From the NCBI RefSeq assembly GCF_030209445.1, contig NZ_JARVSD010000001.1, positions 124,001-188,000 of the forward strand: 64,000 nucleotides of DNA, given 5' to 3'. This DNA comes from Promicromonospora sp. MEB111. GTDB lineage: Bacteria > Actinomycetota > Actinomycetes > Actinomycetales > Cellulomonadaceae. This document shows, piece after piece, positions 38,556 to 47,453 of this stretch. The notes beneath the pieces are model-generated. The model saw only the letters and a list, made by a program, of their open reading frames with translations, was not told the DNA's origin and did no database searches. Positions within the stretch are counted from its first letter, which is position 1, and each line of letters starts with the position of its first letter. Both the position numbers and the translations under genes were made by a program.

Positions 38556-39938
38556 TCAGCGGTCGAAGAGCCGGCCGAGCAGACCCTTGCGCCGGGGACG
38601 ATCCATCTTCTCTGAGGACTCCTTGGACTCCGGAGCCCCCAAGCGGTCGCCCTCCGGGCGCGTCAGCCGGGTGACCTCGATCAGTTCTCGACCGCGCAGT
38701 TCCAGCAGCCGGTTCGCCACCGCGATCGCCTCGGGCAGGCCTGGCAGTGCCGCGCGGACGGGCACGAACCCGGCCGCCTTGAGGCCGGGCGGCACCGTTC
38801 CGGCGTCGAGCCGCCCGGCCCAGTCGGCCGGGGCCAGGTTCAGGAACTCGGTGTCCGACGACGAGCCGGGGCCGGCCCCCTCGCCGTCTGACCTGTCGGG
38901 CAAGTCCTGCCCGTCCGCCGTCGGGCCGGAGCCCGCTCGACCGGAGCCCACCGGGTCGACGTCGCCGGGCCCGGACCCCTGCCTCACGAGCAGTGCCGCC
39001 AGGCTGTCCGCCCGGTAGGCCGCCCCGGCGTGCTGCTCGTGGTCGAGCAGCACGACCTGACCCACGTGGCCGTTCGGCCCCGGCGCGAGGTCGGCGGCGA
39101 AGACGTTCCCGGCGCCGTCGGTCCCGACCGGGAACCAGAGCGGCGAACCGATCGCGGCCTGCACCCGTCCCGCGGGATCGGCCGGCGCCGAGGTGTCGGC
39201 GTCGGCGGTCCAGGTACTGAAGCGGGCCGCGGGCAGGAACGCCTCGCGGAGAAAGCTCCCGCGCAGCGGCACGATCTCGAACCCGCTGAACCCGCCCTGC
39301 TCGGCCGCGAGGCTCAGGTTGCCCGATCCGGCCGCCGCGTACAGCGCCCGCACCTCGTCCGGCAGCCGTGCGCCGTCGGGCAGTGCGCCCTCGGCGGCGG
39401 CGATCTCGTCGGGCGCCGCGCCGACGGCGTCGGGCATCCGCTCGGCGATCAGCCGGGTCACGGCGTCCGGGTCGGCCGACGCCGCGGCTGCGCCGTCGGG
39501 CGGCGGCGAGATCGTCTCCCGGTACCGCGCCGGCAGCGCGCCGGGCTCCAGCACCACCTCGAGCACCGGCGTGACCGGCCCCGACACGACCGAGGCCGGC
39601 AGATCGACGAGCTCGACCACGTCGTCGGCGGGGCGCGGCCCGGCGACGACCCGCACCGTCTGCCCGGCGTCGGGCGAGAGGTCCGCGATCGCGCGGAGGG
39701 CATCGTCCAGCTCGGCCTTGGGCCCGCGCCCGCCGGTCCGGGCTGCCTCCCGCGCAGCCTCGCGGTAGTGCGCGCGCCGGGCGTCGGCATCGCCGTCGTC
39801 CAGGTAGGACCCGTCCCACGCGCCGCCGCCCACGGTCCCGGCGAACTCGCTGACGTCCGTCCCGGGCGGTGCCGACCTGCGCAACGCGTCGACGAACGGT
39901 TCCCAGGTCTGCCACTCGGTGAGGCTCACGATCCACAT
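38556..39938 (-). CDS. SMI1/KNR4 (SUKH)-type protein
   Basis: 460 residues. ATG 39938 has AGGAG about 9 nt upstream; further upstream the frame is antisense to PRPP synthetase and tRNA nucleotidyltransferase. The central part carries a SUKH-like pattern: DEIAAAEGALPDGARLPDEV, RALYAAAGSGNLSLAAEQGG, FEIVPLRG, a later IGSPLWFPVGTDGAGNVFAA and GQVVLLDHEQHAGAAYRADS. SUKH proteins act as immunity proteins against toxins or as general adaptor proteins. No toxin gene is adjacent, so the immunity role is not supported. The acidic Gly/Ser region at about 315-345 is low complexity; the C-terminus is basic (PRRKGLLGRLFDR). Confidence 0.72.
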   Translation of the reverse strand: MWIVSLTEWQTWEPFVDALRRSAPPGTDVSEFAGTVGGGAWDGSYLDDGDADARRAHYREAAREAARTGGRGPKAELDDALRAIADLSPDAGQTVRVVAGPRPADDVVELVDLPASVVSGPVTPVLEVVLEPGALPARYRETISPPPDGAAAASADPDAVTRLIAERMPDAVGAAPDEIAAAEGALPDGARLPDEVRALYAAAGSGNLSLAAEQGGFSGFEIVPLRGSFLREAFLPAARFSTWTADADTSAPADPAGRVQAAIGSPLWFPVGTDGAGNVFAADLAPGPNGHVGQVVLLDHEQHAGAAYRADSLAALLVRQGSGPGDVDPVGSGRAGSGPTADGQDLPDRSDGEGAGPGSSSDTEFLNLAPADWAGRLDAGTVPPGLKAAGFVPVRAALPGLPEAIAVANRLLELRGRELIEVTRLTRPEGDRLGAPESKESSEKMDRPRRKGLLGRLFDR

Positions 39939-39989
39939 GATGCCTGCTCCTGCTGGGCGTGTCGGCCCGACGTTCCGTAGACTCCAGCC

Positions 39990-40940
39990 ATGGCCGAGGT
40001 GAGGGTCTTTGCCGGTACCGGGGGGCAGCGTTTCGCTCGGGAGATGTGCGCCGATCTCGACGTCCCGCTGAGCCCGATCAACATCCAGCGCTTCGCGAAC
40101 GACTGCCTGCAGGTCCAGCTCATGGAGAACTGCCGCGAGCGCGACGTCTACCTCGTGCAGCCCGTGGTGCGTCCCGCCCAGGAGAGCCTGATGGAGCTCC
40201 TGCTGATGATCGACGCCGCCAAGGGCGCGTCGGCCGCCCGGATCACCGCCGTCATGCCGCACTTCGCGTACGCGCGCTCGGACAAGAAGGACGCGCCGCG
40301 CATCTCGATCGGCGGCCGCCTCGTCGCGGACCTCCTGGAGACGGCGGGCGTGAACCGCATCCTCACGATGACGCTGCACGCGCCGCAGGTACACGCGTTC
40401 TTCCGCGTGCCGACCGACCAGCTCAACGCGCTGCGCGAGCTCGCGGCGCACTTCCTGCCGAGCGACCTGTCCAAGGCCACTGTGGTCTCCCCCGACCTGG
40501 GTAACGCGAAGAGCGCGTCGGCGTTCGCGAAGATGCTCGGGGTTCCGGTCGCGGCGGCCGCGAAGGAGCGGTTCGACGGTGACCGCGTCGTGATCACGTC
40601 CCTGATCGGCGACGTCACCGGCCGCGACATCATCGTGCTCGACGACGAGATCGCCAACGGGTCCACGATCCTGGCGATCCTCGACCTGCTCCGTGAGCAC
40701 GGCGCGCGCAGCGTCCGGATCGCCTGCACGCACGGCATCTTCGCCAACGACGCCGCGCACCGCATCGCGGCCGACCCCGACGTCGTCGAGATCGTCACGA
40801 CCAACACGGTGCCGTCGACGGGCCTGCTGGCGCACGACAAGCTGTCGGTGATCAGCGTGGCCCCGGCCTTCGCGGAGGCGGTCCGCCGGATCCACAGCGG
40901 CGAGTCGGTCAGCGCCCTCTTCGACCCGACGCACGTCTAG
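39990..40940 (+). CDS. prs: Ribose-phosphate diphosphokinase-like protein (divergent PRPP synthetase)
   Basis: 316 residues with the two-domain PRPP synthetase layout: FAGTGGQRFAREMCADLDVP at the start, FANDCLQVQLMENCRERDVY, the flexible-loop region MPHFAYARSDKKDAPRISIG, and the PRPP-binding loop GRDIIVLDDEIANGSTILAI. In a canonical enzyme these last two read Y-A-R-Q-D-R-K...R-E-P-I and V-D-D-M-I-D-T-(A/G)-G-T. The loop here keeps DD but has E-I-A-N-G-S-T, so it may be a paralogue with altered kinetics or specificity, not the main Prs. Normally it makes PRPP from ribose 5-phosphate and ATP. Convergent with the CCA-adding enzyme gene, with overlapping stops. Confidence 0.88.
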   Translation: MAEVRVFAGTGGQRFAREMCADLDVPLSPINIQRFANDCLQVQLMENCRERDVYLVQPVVRPAQESLMELLLMIDAAKGASAARITAVMPHFAYARSDKKDAPRISIGGRLVADLLETAGVNRILTMTLHAPQVHAFFRVPTDQLNALRELAAHFLPSDLSKATVVSPDLGNAKSASAFAKMLGVPVAAAAKERFDGDRVVITSLIGDVTGRDIIVLDDEIANGSTILAILDLLREHGARSVRIACTHGIFANDAAHRIAADPDVVEIVTTNTVPSTGLLAHDKLSVISVAPAFAEAVRRIHSGESVSALFDPTHV

Positions 40941-42376
40941 TCCCGCTCGGCCCACCACTTCTTGAGCTCCTCGGCGGCGACGTCCTCGCCCAGCGGACCG
41001 CGCTCCATGCGCAGGCCCAGCAGGTACTTGTAGGCCTCGCCGACGGCGCGCGACGGCGAGATCCCGAGGATCTCCATGATCTGGGTCCCGTCGAGGTCCG
41101 GCCGGATCGCGTCGATCTCCTCCTGCTCGCGCAGCGCCGCGATGCGGTTCTCCAGGTCGGTGTACGCGTCGGACAGGCGCTTGGCCTTGCGCTTGTTGCG
41201 CGTGGTCGAGTCGGCGCGGGTGAGCCGGTGCAGCCGCTCGAGGAGCGGGCCGGCGTCGGTCACGTAGCGCCGGACGGCGGAGTCGGTCCACGCGCCGTCG
41301 CCGTACCCGTGGAACCGCAGGTGCAGCTCGACGAGCCGCGACACGTCCTTGACCACCTGCTTCTCGTACTTGAGCGCTCGGAGCCGCTTGGTGGTGAGCT
41401 TGGCGCCGACCACCTCGTGGTGGTGGAAGCTCACGCCGCCGCCGGACTCGAAGCGGCGCGTGGCCGGCTTGCCGATGTCGTGCAGCAGGGCGGCGAGGCG
41501 GAGCACCAGGTCCGGCGCGGGCACCGCGCCGTCGGCACCGGTCTCCTGCGCGATCGCCTGGTCGAGCACGGTGAGCGAGTGCTGGTAGACGTCCTTGTGC
41601 CGGTGGTGCTCGTCGATCTCGAGCTGGAGGGCCGGCAGCTCGGGCAGCACCTGTTCGGCGAGGCCGGTGTCGACCAGCACCTCCAGGCCCGCGCGCGGGT
41701 TGTCGCTCAGGATCAGCTTGGTGATCTCCGCCTGGACCCGCTCGGCCGACACGATCTCGATCCGCTCGGCCATCGCGACCAGTGCGGCGAGCGTTCCTGG
41801 TTCCACGTGAAACGACAGCTGGGCCGCGAACCGCGCGGCGCGCATCATGCGCAGCGGGTCGTCGTCGAACGAACGCTCGGGCGCGATCGGGGTGCGGAGC
41901 ACGCCGGCGGCAAGGTCGCTCAGGCCGTTGAACGGGTCGACGAAGGTGAGGTCGGGTACGCGGACCGCCATCGCGTTCACGGTGAAGTCGCGCCGGGACA
42001 GGTCGCCGTCGAGGTTGTCGCCGAACTCGACGAGCGGCTTGCGGGACGCCGGGTCGTACTTGTCGGTGCGGTACGTCGTCACCTCGACCACGACGTCGCC
42101 CCGGCGCGCGCCGATCGTGCCGAACTCCTTGCCGATGTCCCAGTGCGCGTCGCCCCACCGGGCGAGGATCCGCTGCGTCTGGTCGGGCGAGGCCGACGTC
42201 GCGAAGTCGAGGTCGTTGCTCGTCCGGCCGAGGAAGGCGTCACGGACCGGACCGCCGACGAGCGACAGCTCGTGTCCGGCGGCGCGGAACTGCTCGCCCA
42301 GCTCGAGCGCGGCGGGCGCCATCTCGGTCAGCACGCCGAGCGCACGGCGCAACAGATCCTGTTCAGGGGTAGACAC
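40937..42376 (-). CDS. cca: CCA-adding tRNA nucleotidyltransferase
   Basis: 479 residues. GTG 42376 is chosen at the start of the conserved STPEQDLLRRALGVL. The polymerase head has the class II signature LVGGPVRDAFLGRTSNDLDF, with DLD carrying the catalytic carboxylates, followed by SRRDFTVNAMAVR and DPLRMMRAARFAAQL. A C-terminal HD domain contains LAALLHDIGKPATRRFE and FHHHEVVGA. It adds or repairs the 3' CCA of tRNA. The coding region contains a one-mismatch parS site (41800-41813). It is divergent from the Nudix gene. Its gene neighbours (Nudix, DUF6049, MurJ) match the conserved order near oriC in actinomycetes. Confidence 0.95.
   Translation of the reverse strand: MSTPEQDLLRRALGVLTEMAPAALELGEQFRAAGHELSLVGGPVRDAFLGRTSNDLDFATSASPDQTQRILARWGDAHWDIGKEFGTIGARRGDVVVEVTTYRTDKYDPASRKPLVEFGDNLDGDLSRRDFTVNAMAVRVPDLTFVDPFNGLSDLAAGVLRTPIAPERSFDDDPLRMMRAARFAAQLSFHVEPGTLAALVAMAERIEIVSAERVQAEITKLILSDNPRAGLEVLVDTGLAEQVLPELPALQLEIDEHHRHKDVYQHSLTVLDQAIAQETGADGAVPAPDLVLRLAALLHDIGKPATRRFESGGGVSFHHHEVVGAKLTTKRLRALKYEKQVVKDVSRLVELHLRFHGYGDGAWTDSAVRRYVTDAGPLLERLHRLTRADSTTRNKRKAKRLSDAYTDLENRIAALREQEEIDAIRPDLDGTQIMEILGISPSRAVGEAYKYLLGLRMERGPLGEDVAAEELKKWWAERD
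41800..41813. promoter_or_regulatory. parS-like site (one mismatch)
   Basis: GTTCCACGTGAAAC differs from the parS core GTTTCACGTGAAAC at one position. It lies inside the tRNA nucleotidyltransferase gene, some 12.7 kb from the nearest perfect site. Confidence 0.55.
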
Positions 42377-42580
42377 AGCCCAAGATTCTCCCAGACCCGG
42401 CACGGCCCCACTCACCGAGGTTCACGCCCTGCACCCGAGCGGCAACTGCGAGGCCCCGTGCCGGCCCCGCCGCACCGTCATGCGAACATGGTGCGGACGG
42501 GCCGGGGCGACCCGGTGCCCGAAACCGCCCGCACCCCGCGCCTGACCAGATCAAGGGTGGTCAGTCGGTAGTGTTGGGGC

Positions 42581-43216
42581 ATGTCCACCCCTGTTCCGGC
42601 GAGCGACCGTCCAGACGGTCGCCCGGAGGTGCCCACGCCGCCCGGCGGAGCACCGCTGCGGGTGAATCCTGCCCGGCGTGCCGCCGCGACGAGCGCCCCG
42701 GTCCATCTGCCGATCGTGGACGAGACGTCGGCGGGCGGGCTCGTCCTGCGCGCCGAGTCCGACCGGCCCGAGGAGTTCAGCGCCGCGGTGCTGCTGCGCC
42801 GCAACCGCACGGGCCGCCTGGAGTGGTGCCTCCCCAAGGGGCACCTCGAGGGACGCGAGACGCCGCAGGAGGCCGCGATTCGCGAGATCCGCGAGGAGAC
42901 CGGGATCCGCGGCTCGATCCAGGCCGAGCTCGGCGTGATCGACTACTGGTTCACCGGTGAGGACCGGCGGGTGCACAAGGTGGTGCACCATTACCTCTTG
43001 CGCGCGGAAGGCGGTCACCTGACCGTGGAGAACGATCCGGACGGCGAAGCCGAGGACGCTCTCTGGGTCAGGGTCGACCAGCTCGCCGAGCGTTTGTCGT
43101 ACCCGAACGAGCAGCGACTGGCCGCGGCCGCCCTGGATCTCCTCGTGTCGTCGAGGAACCTCCGGGACGCACTGCGCGCCGACGCCTTCCCCACGGAGCG
43201 CCCAGACCTGCCATGA
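42581..43216 (+). CDS. Nudix hydrolase
   Basis: 211 residues. An unstructured first 40 residues precede ETSAGGLVLRAESD, the first Nudix strand, and a complete Nudix box G87-H-L-E-G-R-E...REIREETGI (G-x5-E-x7-R-E-I-x-E-E-x-G-I) binding the catalytic metal. LPKGHLEGRET also fits ADP-ribose/NADH-type and diadenosine polyphosphate subgroups; the substrate cannot be told. Start ATG 42581 follows a TTGGGG leader. An inverted repeat TGACCA-9-TGGTCA at 42547-42567 lies just upstream and could be an operator. The stop overlaps the DUF6049 gene (ATGA). Confidence 0.88.
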   Translation: MSTPVPASDRPDGRPEVPTPPGGAPLRVNPARRAAATSAPVHLPIVDETSAGGLVLRAESDRPEEFSAAVLLRRNRTGRLEWCLPKGHLEGRETPQEAAIREIREETGIRGSIQAELGVIDYWFTGEDRRVHKVVHHYLLRAEGGHLTVENDPDGEAEDALWVRVDQLAERLSYPNEQRLAAAALDLLVSSRNLRDALRADAFPTERPDLP

Positions 43217-45462
43217 CGCAGCACGCCGACCTCTCCCGCAGTCCCGCCCGCAGCCGGGCGGCCCGCCGTACCGGCGCGCTCGGCGCCGTGCTCCTGGCGG
43301 GCGCGGTGCTCGTCGGGTCCGCGCTGCCCCCGGCAGCGGCCACCGGTCCGACGGCGGCACGCACCCCCGCGGACACCGCCGCCGCCCAGCCACTCGCCAC
43401 GACTTCCTCCGCCGCCGCCGGGTCGCTCGACGTCGCCGTCACCGACATCTCGCACCCCGTCTCGCACCCGGGGGACGAGGTGACCATCCGCGCGAAGGTC
43501 ACCAACACGAGCGACGCCACGGTGTCCGACGCGGTGGCCCAGCTGACCATCGACTACGTGGCGATCACCTCGCGCACGGAGATCGACGAGTGGACCACGG
43601 CCGACCTGCTCGACCCGGTCCGGGGCAACCCCATACCGAGGACGATCGGCGACCTCGCGCCGGGCGCGTCCAAGAACGTCTCGTTCACCTACGACCCCGG
43701 TGCCCAGACCTTCCGCGGCTTCGGCGCGCGCAAGCTCGCCGTCGCCGCCGGCGACGCCACGGGTCGCCTGGGCATCGCGCGCTCGTTCCTCGTGTACGAC
43801 GCCGACGGCCTGGAGCGGGAGCCCATGCAGGTCAGCGTCCTCGCCGCGGTCACGAGCCCCGCCATCGACCCGGCCGACCCGAGCACCGCCGAGCTGGAGC
43901 TGGCCCAGCAGGCCGCCTCCGGCCAGCGGCTCGACGGCGTGCTGCAGGTCGCGGAGAGCACGAAGCTCTCGCTGGCGATCGACCCCGACACCATCGGCGT
44001 GGCCGCGAAGTCGGACGACCCGGCGCTCATCGAGTGGTCCGAGCGCATGACCGCGGCCGCCGCGAGCACCACCACGTACACCCTCCCCAGCCACGACCCC
44101 GACCTCGCGGCGCTCGCCCACGCGAACGTGCGCACCACCGGCGCGCGCAGCTTCCTCCAGGCGCCGCGCCGCGGGAACTGGGAGGTGCCGGAGTCATGGC
44201 GGGGCAACCTGTCCTGGCCTGCGGACGGCGTCGTGCCCGACGTCGAGACCGTCGGCCTCGGGGTCGCGGCGAAGCGCGGGCACGTCGTCGTCGGCAGCGG
44301 CGGACTCGCCTACGAGGGCACCGGCACCGTGACGGGCCGGGCGGACGTCCGCACGCCGTCCGGCACGGCACGCGCGGTGGTGGCCGACACCGACCTCACG
44401 CGCGCCTTCCTCGCCGCCACCGATCTGTCGGGCGCGGACACCGAGACGTCCGCGGAGAGCTCCGCCTCCACGGCGGCCGCCGCCACCGTGTCCACCCCGA
44501 CCGAGGGCGCGCAGCGGCTCCTCGCGGAGACGGCCGCCCTCGTCACCCAGACGCCGAACGACCCGCCGTCGCTGGCCATCGTCGCGCCGCGGACCTGGAC
44601 GCCCGACGCCGAGGGCGCGACCGAGATCCTGAACGAGCTCGACGCGGCGGGCTGGGTCGACGTCACGACCATCGACACGCTGTTCGCGCAGGACGCCCCG
44701 GACGTGGCCCGCACCGCGCTGTCGAAGCGCACCGTGGCCAAGGCCGAGCTCGGCGCGACGAACGTCGCAGCCCTGGAGCGGGCGCGCGACGCCGTCGTCA
44801 CGTTCTCGTCGGTCGCCGTCGACCACTCCTCCCAGATCTGGCGACCGGGTGTCACCCGCCTGATCGCCCCGCTCGCCGTCGCGCACCGGGCCGACACCGG
44901 GCTCCGGGAGGCGCTCGTCAAGCAGACCCTGGAGGCGTCGAACGCGCTCACGCAGCAGTCCGTGACCGTGGTGCCGCGCCAGGACGTCAACTTCATCACG
45001 GACAAGGGCAACATCCCGGTGCGCGTCCGCAACACGCTCGGCGTCGACGCGACGGTCACCGTGGTGCTGCGCCCCGACCACCCGCGACTGACCGTGGACG
45101 CACGCAGCACCGAGGTCATCCCGGCGGGCCAGGAGATCGACGTCCAGGTCCCGGTGCGAGCCATCGGCTCGGGCGACGTCGCCGTGACCGCCCAGGTGCT
45201 CACCCCGACCGGCGCCAAGATCAGCGACGACTCGTCGTTCCAGGTCCGCGTGCGCGCGGGCTGGGAGGAGCTCGGCACCTGGATCGCCGCCGGCCTCGTC
45301 GCGCTGCTGTTCCTGGCCGGGATCTGGCGCACGGTCCGTCGCGGGCGTTCCCCGTACCGTGCCACCAGCAAGGACGTCGAGGAGGCCACCGGTACGGCCC
45401 CTGAGGCGCCGGAGACCACCCGGGCGGCGACGGCGGACTCCGTGGCCGCTCGGGCAGAGTAG
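43213..45462 (+). CDS. DUF6049-family secreted/membrane-anchored protein
   Basis: 749 residues. Signal peptide (GALGAVLLAGAVLVGSALPP, AAA cleavage) then a large extracellular region. Its first part has immunoglobulin-like strands (VAVTDISHPVSHPGDEVTIR, AKVTNTSDATVSDAVAQLTI); a later part has VPVRAIGSGDVAVTAQVLTP. It ends in a single C-terminal TM (TWIAAGLVALLFLAGIWRTV) and a basic cytoplasmic tail. DUF6049 proteins sit next to murJ in many Actinobacteria and are thought to be involved with the cell wall; their exact role is not established. Overlaps the Nudix stop, ends 85 bp before murJ. Confidence 0.88.
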   Translation: MTQHADLSRSPARSRAARRTGALGAVLLAGAVLVGSALPPAAATGPTAARTPADTAAAQPLATTSSAAAGSLDVAVTDISHPVSHPGDEVTIRAKVTNTSDATVSDAVAQLTIDYVAITSRTEIDEWTTADLLDPVRGNPIPRTIGDLAPGASKNVSFTYDPGAQTFRGFGARKLAVAAGDATGRLGIARSFLVYDADGLEREPMQVSVLAAVTSPAIDPADPSTAELELAQQAASGQRLDGVLQVAESTKLSLAIDPDTIGVAAKSDDPALIEWSERMTAAAASTTTYTLPSHDPDLAALAHANVRTTGARSFLQAPRRGNWEVPESWRGNLSWPADGVVPDVETVGLGVAAKRGHVVVGSGGLAYEGTGTVTGRADVRTPSGTARAVVADTDLTRAFLAATDLSGADTETSAESSASTAAAATVSTPTEGAQRLLAETAALVTQTPNDPPSLAIVAPRTWTPDAEGATEILNELDAAGWVDVTTIDTLFAQDAPDVARTALSKRTVAKAELGATNVAALERARDAVVTFSSVAVDHSSQIWRPGVTRLIAPLAVAHRADTGLREALVKQTLEASNALTQQSVTVVPRQDVNFITDKGNIPVRVRNTLGVDATVTVVLRPDHPRLTVDARSTEVIPAGQEIDVQVPVRAIGSGDVAVTAQVLTPTGAKISDDSSFQVRVRAGWEELGTWIAAGLVALLFLAGIWRTVRRGRSPYRATSKDVEEATGTAPEAPETTRAATADSVAARAE

Positions 45463-45547
45463 TGTTTCGGCCGCCGCACACGTCTGCCGAACAGCGCCGG
45501 GCAGGGGCCCAGACCATGGGAGTAGTCGCTTGACCCAGGAGAACGCC

Positions 45548-47269
45548 GTGACCGCACCGACCGACCCCGCGTCGGATCCCAGCGCCGAGGCCGCGGGCGG
45601 GCCGGGTACGCCCGCGACGCCCCCGTCGTCGACCAGCAGCCTGGGACGCAACTCGATCGTGATGGCGGCCGGCACGGCCGCGTCCCGCCTCGGTGGCCTG
45701 GTCCGCAACATGATGCTGGTGGCCGCGATCGGTTCCGCCGGCACGGTTGCGAACGCGTTCGACGTCGCGAACAAGCTGCCCAACGTCCTGTTCGCGATCC
45801 TGGCGGGCGGCATGCTGAACGCCGTGCTGGTGCCGCAGATCGTCAAGGCGTTCCGCGCGCACAACGCGCAGGAGCGCGTCGACAAGCTGCTCACCGTCTC
45901 GGCCGTCGGCATCCTCGCCATCACCGCCGTCCTCACCGGCGCCGCGGCGTGGGTCGTCATGCTCTACACGGACGGCTGGTCGGCCGAGCAGCTCGCGCTG
46001 GGCACCGTCTTCGCGTACTGGTGCATCCCCCAGCTCTTCTTCTACGGCCTGTACACACTGCTCGGCCAGGTGCTGAACGCGCGCGAGCAGTTCGGTCCGT
46101 TCATGTGGGCTCCGGTGGCCAACAACGTGGTCTCGGTGCTCGGCTTCGCCGTGTTCCTGATCGTGTTCGGCGGCGCCCCCGACACCGGCATCAACGACCT
46201 CTCCGAGTGGAACACCCCGCGCACGATCCTGCTGGCCGGCACGGCCACGCTCGGCATCGTGGCGCAGGCCCTCGTGCTGCTCGTGCCGCTGCTGCGCTCC
46301 GGCTTCCGCTGGAACCTCCGCCTGGGCCTGCGGGGCATCGGCCTGCGCTCGGCCGGGGGCGTCGCCCTGTGGACGTTCGCGGCCGTGGTCCTGGAGCAGG
46401 CGGGTGTCCTCTACCTGACCCGGGTCGCGGCCGAGGCCGGCAACGCGGGCGACGCCGTCGCGGGCAACGCGTCCTACACCCAGGCGCTCCTGATCTACCT
46501 GCTGCCCCACTCCCTGGTCACGGTCTCCATCGCGACGGCACTGTTCACGGGCATCAGCAAGGCCGCCCAGGCGGGCGACACCGACCGGGTCCGGTCCGAC
46601 CTGTCCCTGGGCCTGCGCACCATCGGCGTCTTCACCGTGTTCGCCACCGCGGCCCTCGTGGTGCTGGCCGGGCCGGCCACGGCGTTCATCGTCCCGACCG
46701 CGGGCGAGCAGGGTACGGCGCTCATCGCGCCCGTCCTGGTCGCGCTGTCGTTCGGGCTGGTGCCGCTCGGCGGCATGGCGCTCATGAAGTGGGTCTTCTA
46801 CGCCTACGAGGACGGCCGCTCCGTCTTCTGGATCACCGTCCCGTCGACGGTCGCCCTCGTGGCCGGCCTGGTCGCGGCGCAGGTCTGGCTGCCGGTCGAG
46901 CTCTGGGTCATCGCGGCCGGCGGTGCCTACGCCCTGTCGAACTGGATCACGGTGCTGCTGCGCACCGGTGGCCTCAAGCGCAAGCTCGGCGGGCGGCTCG
47001 ACGGCGGGCGCATCTTCGTCCTGCACGCCAAGACGGTGCTCGCCGCGGCGGTCGCCGGGGGCGCCGGGTGGGGCGTCTACCAGCTCGTCGGCGGTTTCGA
47101 CGTGCTGACGTTCGGCAAGGGCTGGGTGCTCACGATGCTCAGCGGGCTCTGGGTGACGGCGCTCTGCGGCCTGGTCATGCTCGCCGTCTACGTGCTGCTC
47201 CTGCGCCTGCTGCGCGTCGAGGAGCTCAACGGGCTGCTCGGCCCGGTCCTCGCACGCCTGCGGCGCTGA
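45548..47269 (+). CDS. murJ: Lipid II flippase MurJ (MviN)
   Basis: 573 residues, 14 predicted TM segments with a disordered N-terminal tail of about 30 residues. Characteristic MviN phrases: NSIVMAAGTAASRLGGLVRN, ANAFDVANKLPNVLFAILAG, GMLNAVLVPQIVKAF, LLPHSLVTVSIATALFTGIS. MurJ flips lipid II across the membrane for peptidoglycan synthesis. GTG 45548 has AGGAG 6 nt upstream. Unlike mycobacterial MviN, which continues into a pseudokinase in one polypeptide, this protein ends after the last TM helix and the pseudokinase is the next gene. Confidence 0.95.
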   Translation: MTAPTDPASDPSAEAAGGPGTPATPPSSTSSLGRNSIVMAAGTAASRLGGLVRNMMLVAAIGSAGTVANAFDVANKLPNVLFAILAGGMLNAVLVPQIVKAFRAHNAQERVDKLLTVSAVGILAITAVLTGAAAWVVMLYTDGWSAEQLALGTVFAYWCIPQLFFYGLYTLLGQVLNAREQFGPFMWAPVANNVVSVLGFAVFLIVFGGAPDTGINDLSEWNTPRTILLAGTATLGIVAQALVLLVPLLRSGFRWNLRLGLRGIGLRSAGGVALWTFAAVVLEQAGVLYLTRVAAEAGNAGDAVAGNASYTQALLIYLLPHSLVTVSIATALFTGISKAAQAGDTDRVRSDLSLGLRTIGVFTVFATAALVVLAGPATAFIVPTAGEQGTALIAPVLVALSFGLVPLGGMALMKWVFYAYEDGRSVFWITVPSTVALVAGLVAAQVWLPVELWVIAAGGAYALSNWITVLLRTGGLKRKLGGRLDGGRIFVLHAKTVLAAAVAGGAGWGVYQLVGGFDVLTFGKGWVLTMLSGLWVTALCGLVMLAVYVLLLRLLRVEELNGLLGPVLARLRR

Positions 47270-47304
47270 TCCGCCCCGCCGTCGTACACACCGCCGTCGT
47301 ACCG

Positions 47305-47336
47305 GAAGCGCAGCCCGCGCGCGCGGGCTGCGCTTT
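47305..47336 (+). terminator. Hairpin after murJ
   Basis: AAGCGCAGCCCGCGC is followed directly by its reverse complement (15-bp uninterrupted palindrome, 47306-47335), then TTTC. It sits 37 bp after the murJ stop and would partly separate it from the pseudokinase gene. Confidence 0.7.
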
Positions 47337-47453
47337 CGTACATACGGACGATGCTTCGGCGGGTGGGCAACGGTTCCGCGTAGCATGGCGACGGTGCGTG
47401 ACGGTCGTGGTCACGTACCTGCTACTGTCCCCCGACCGAGCAAGGAGGTCCGC

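Noticed and set aside
40000-42158. Upstream part of the minus-strand frame of the SUKH-type gene
   Set aside because: Out of frame with cca and antisense to prs, both of which have full catalytic motifs.
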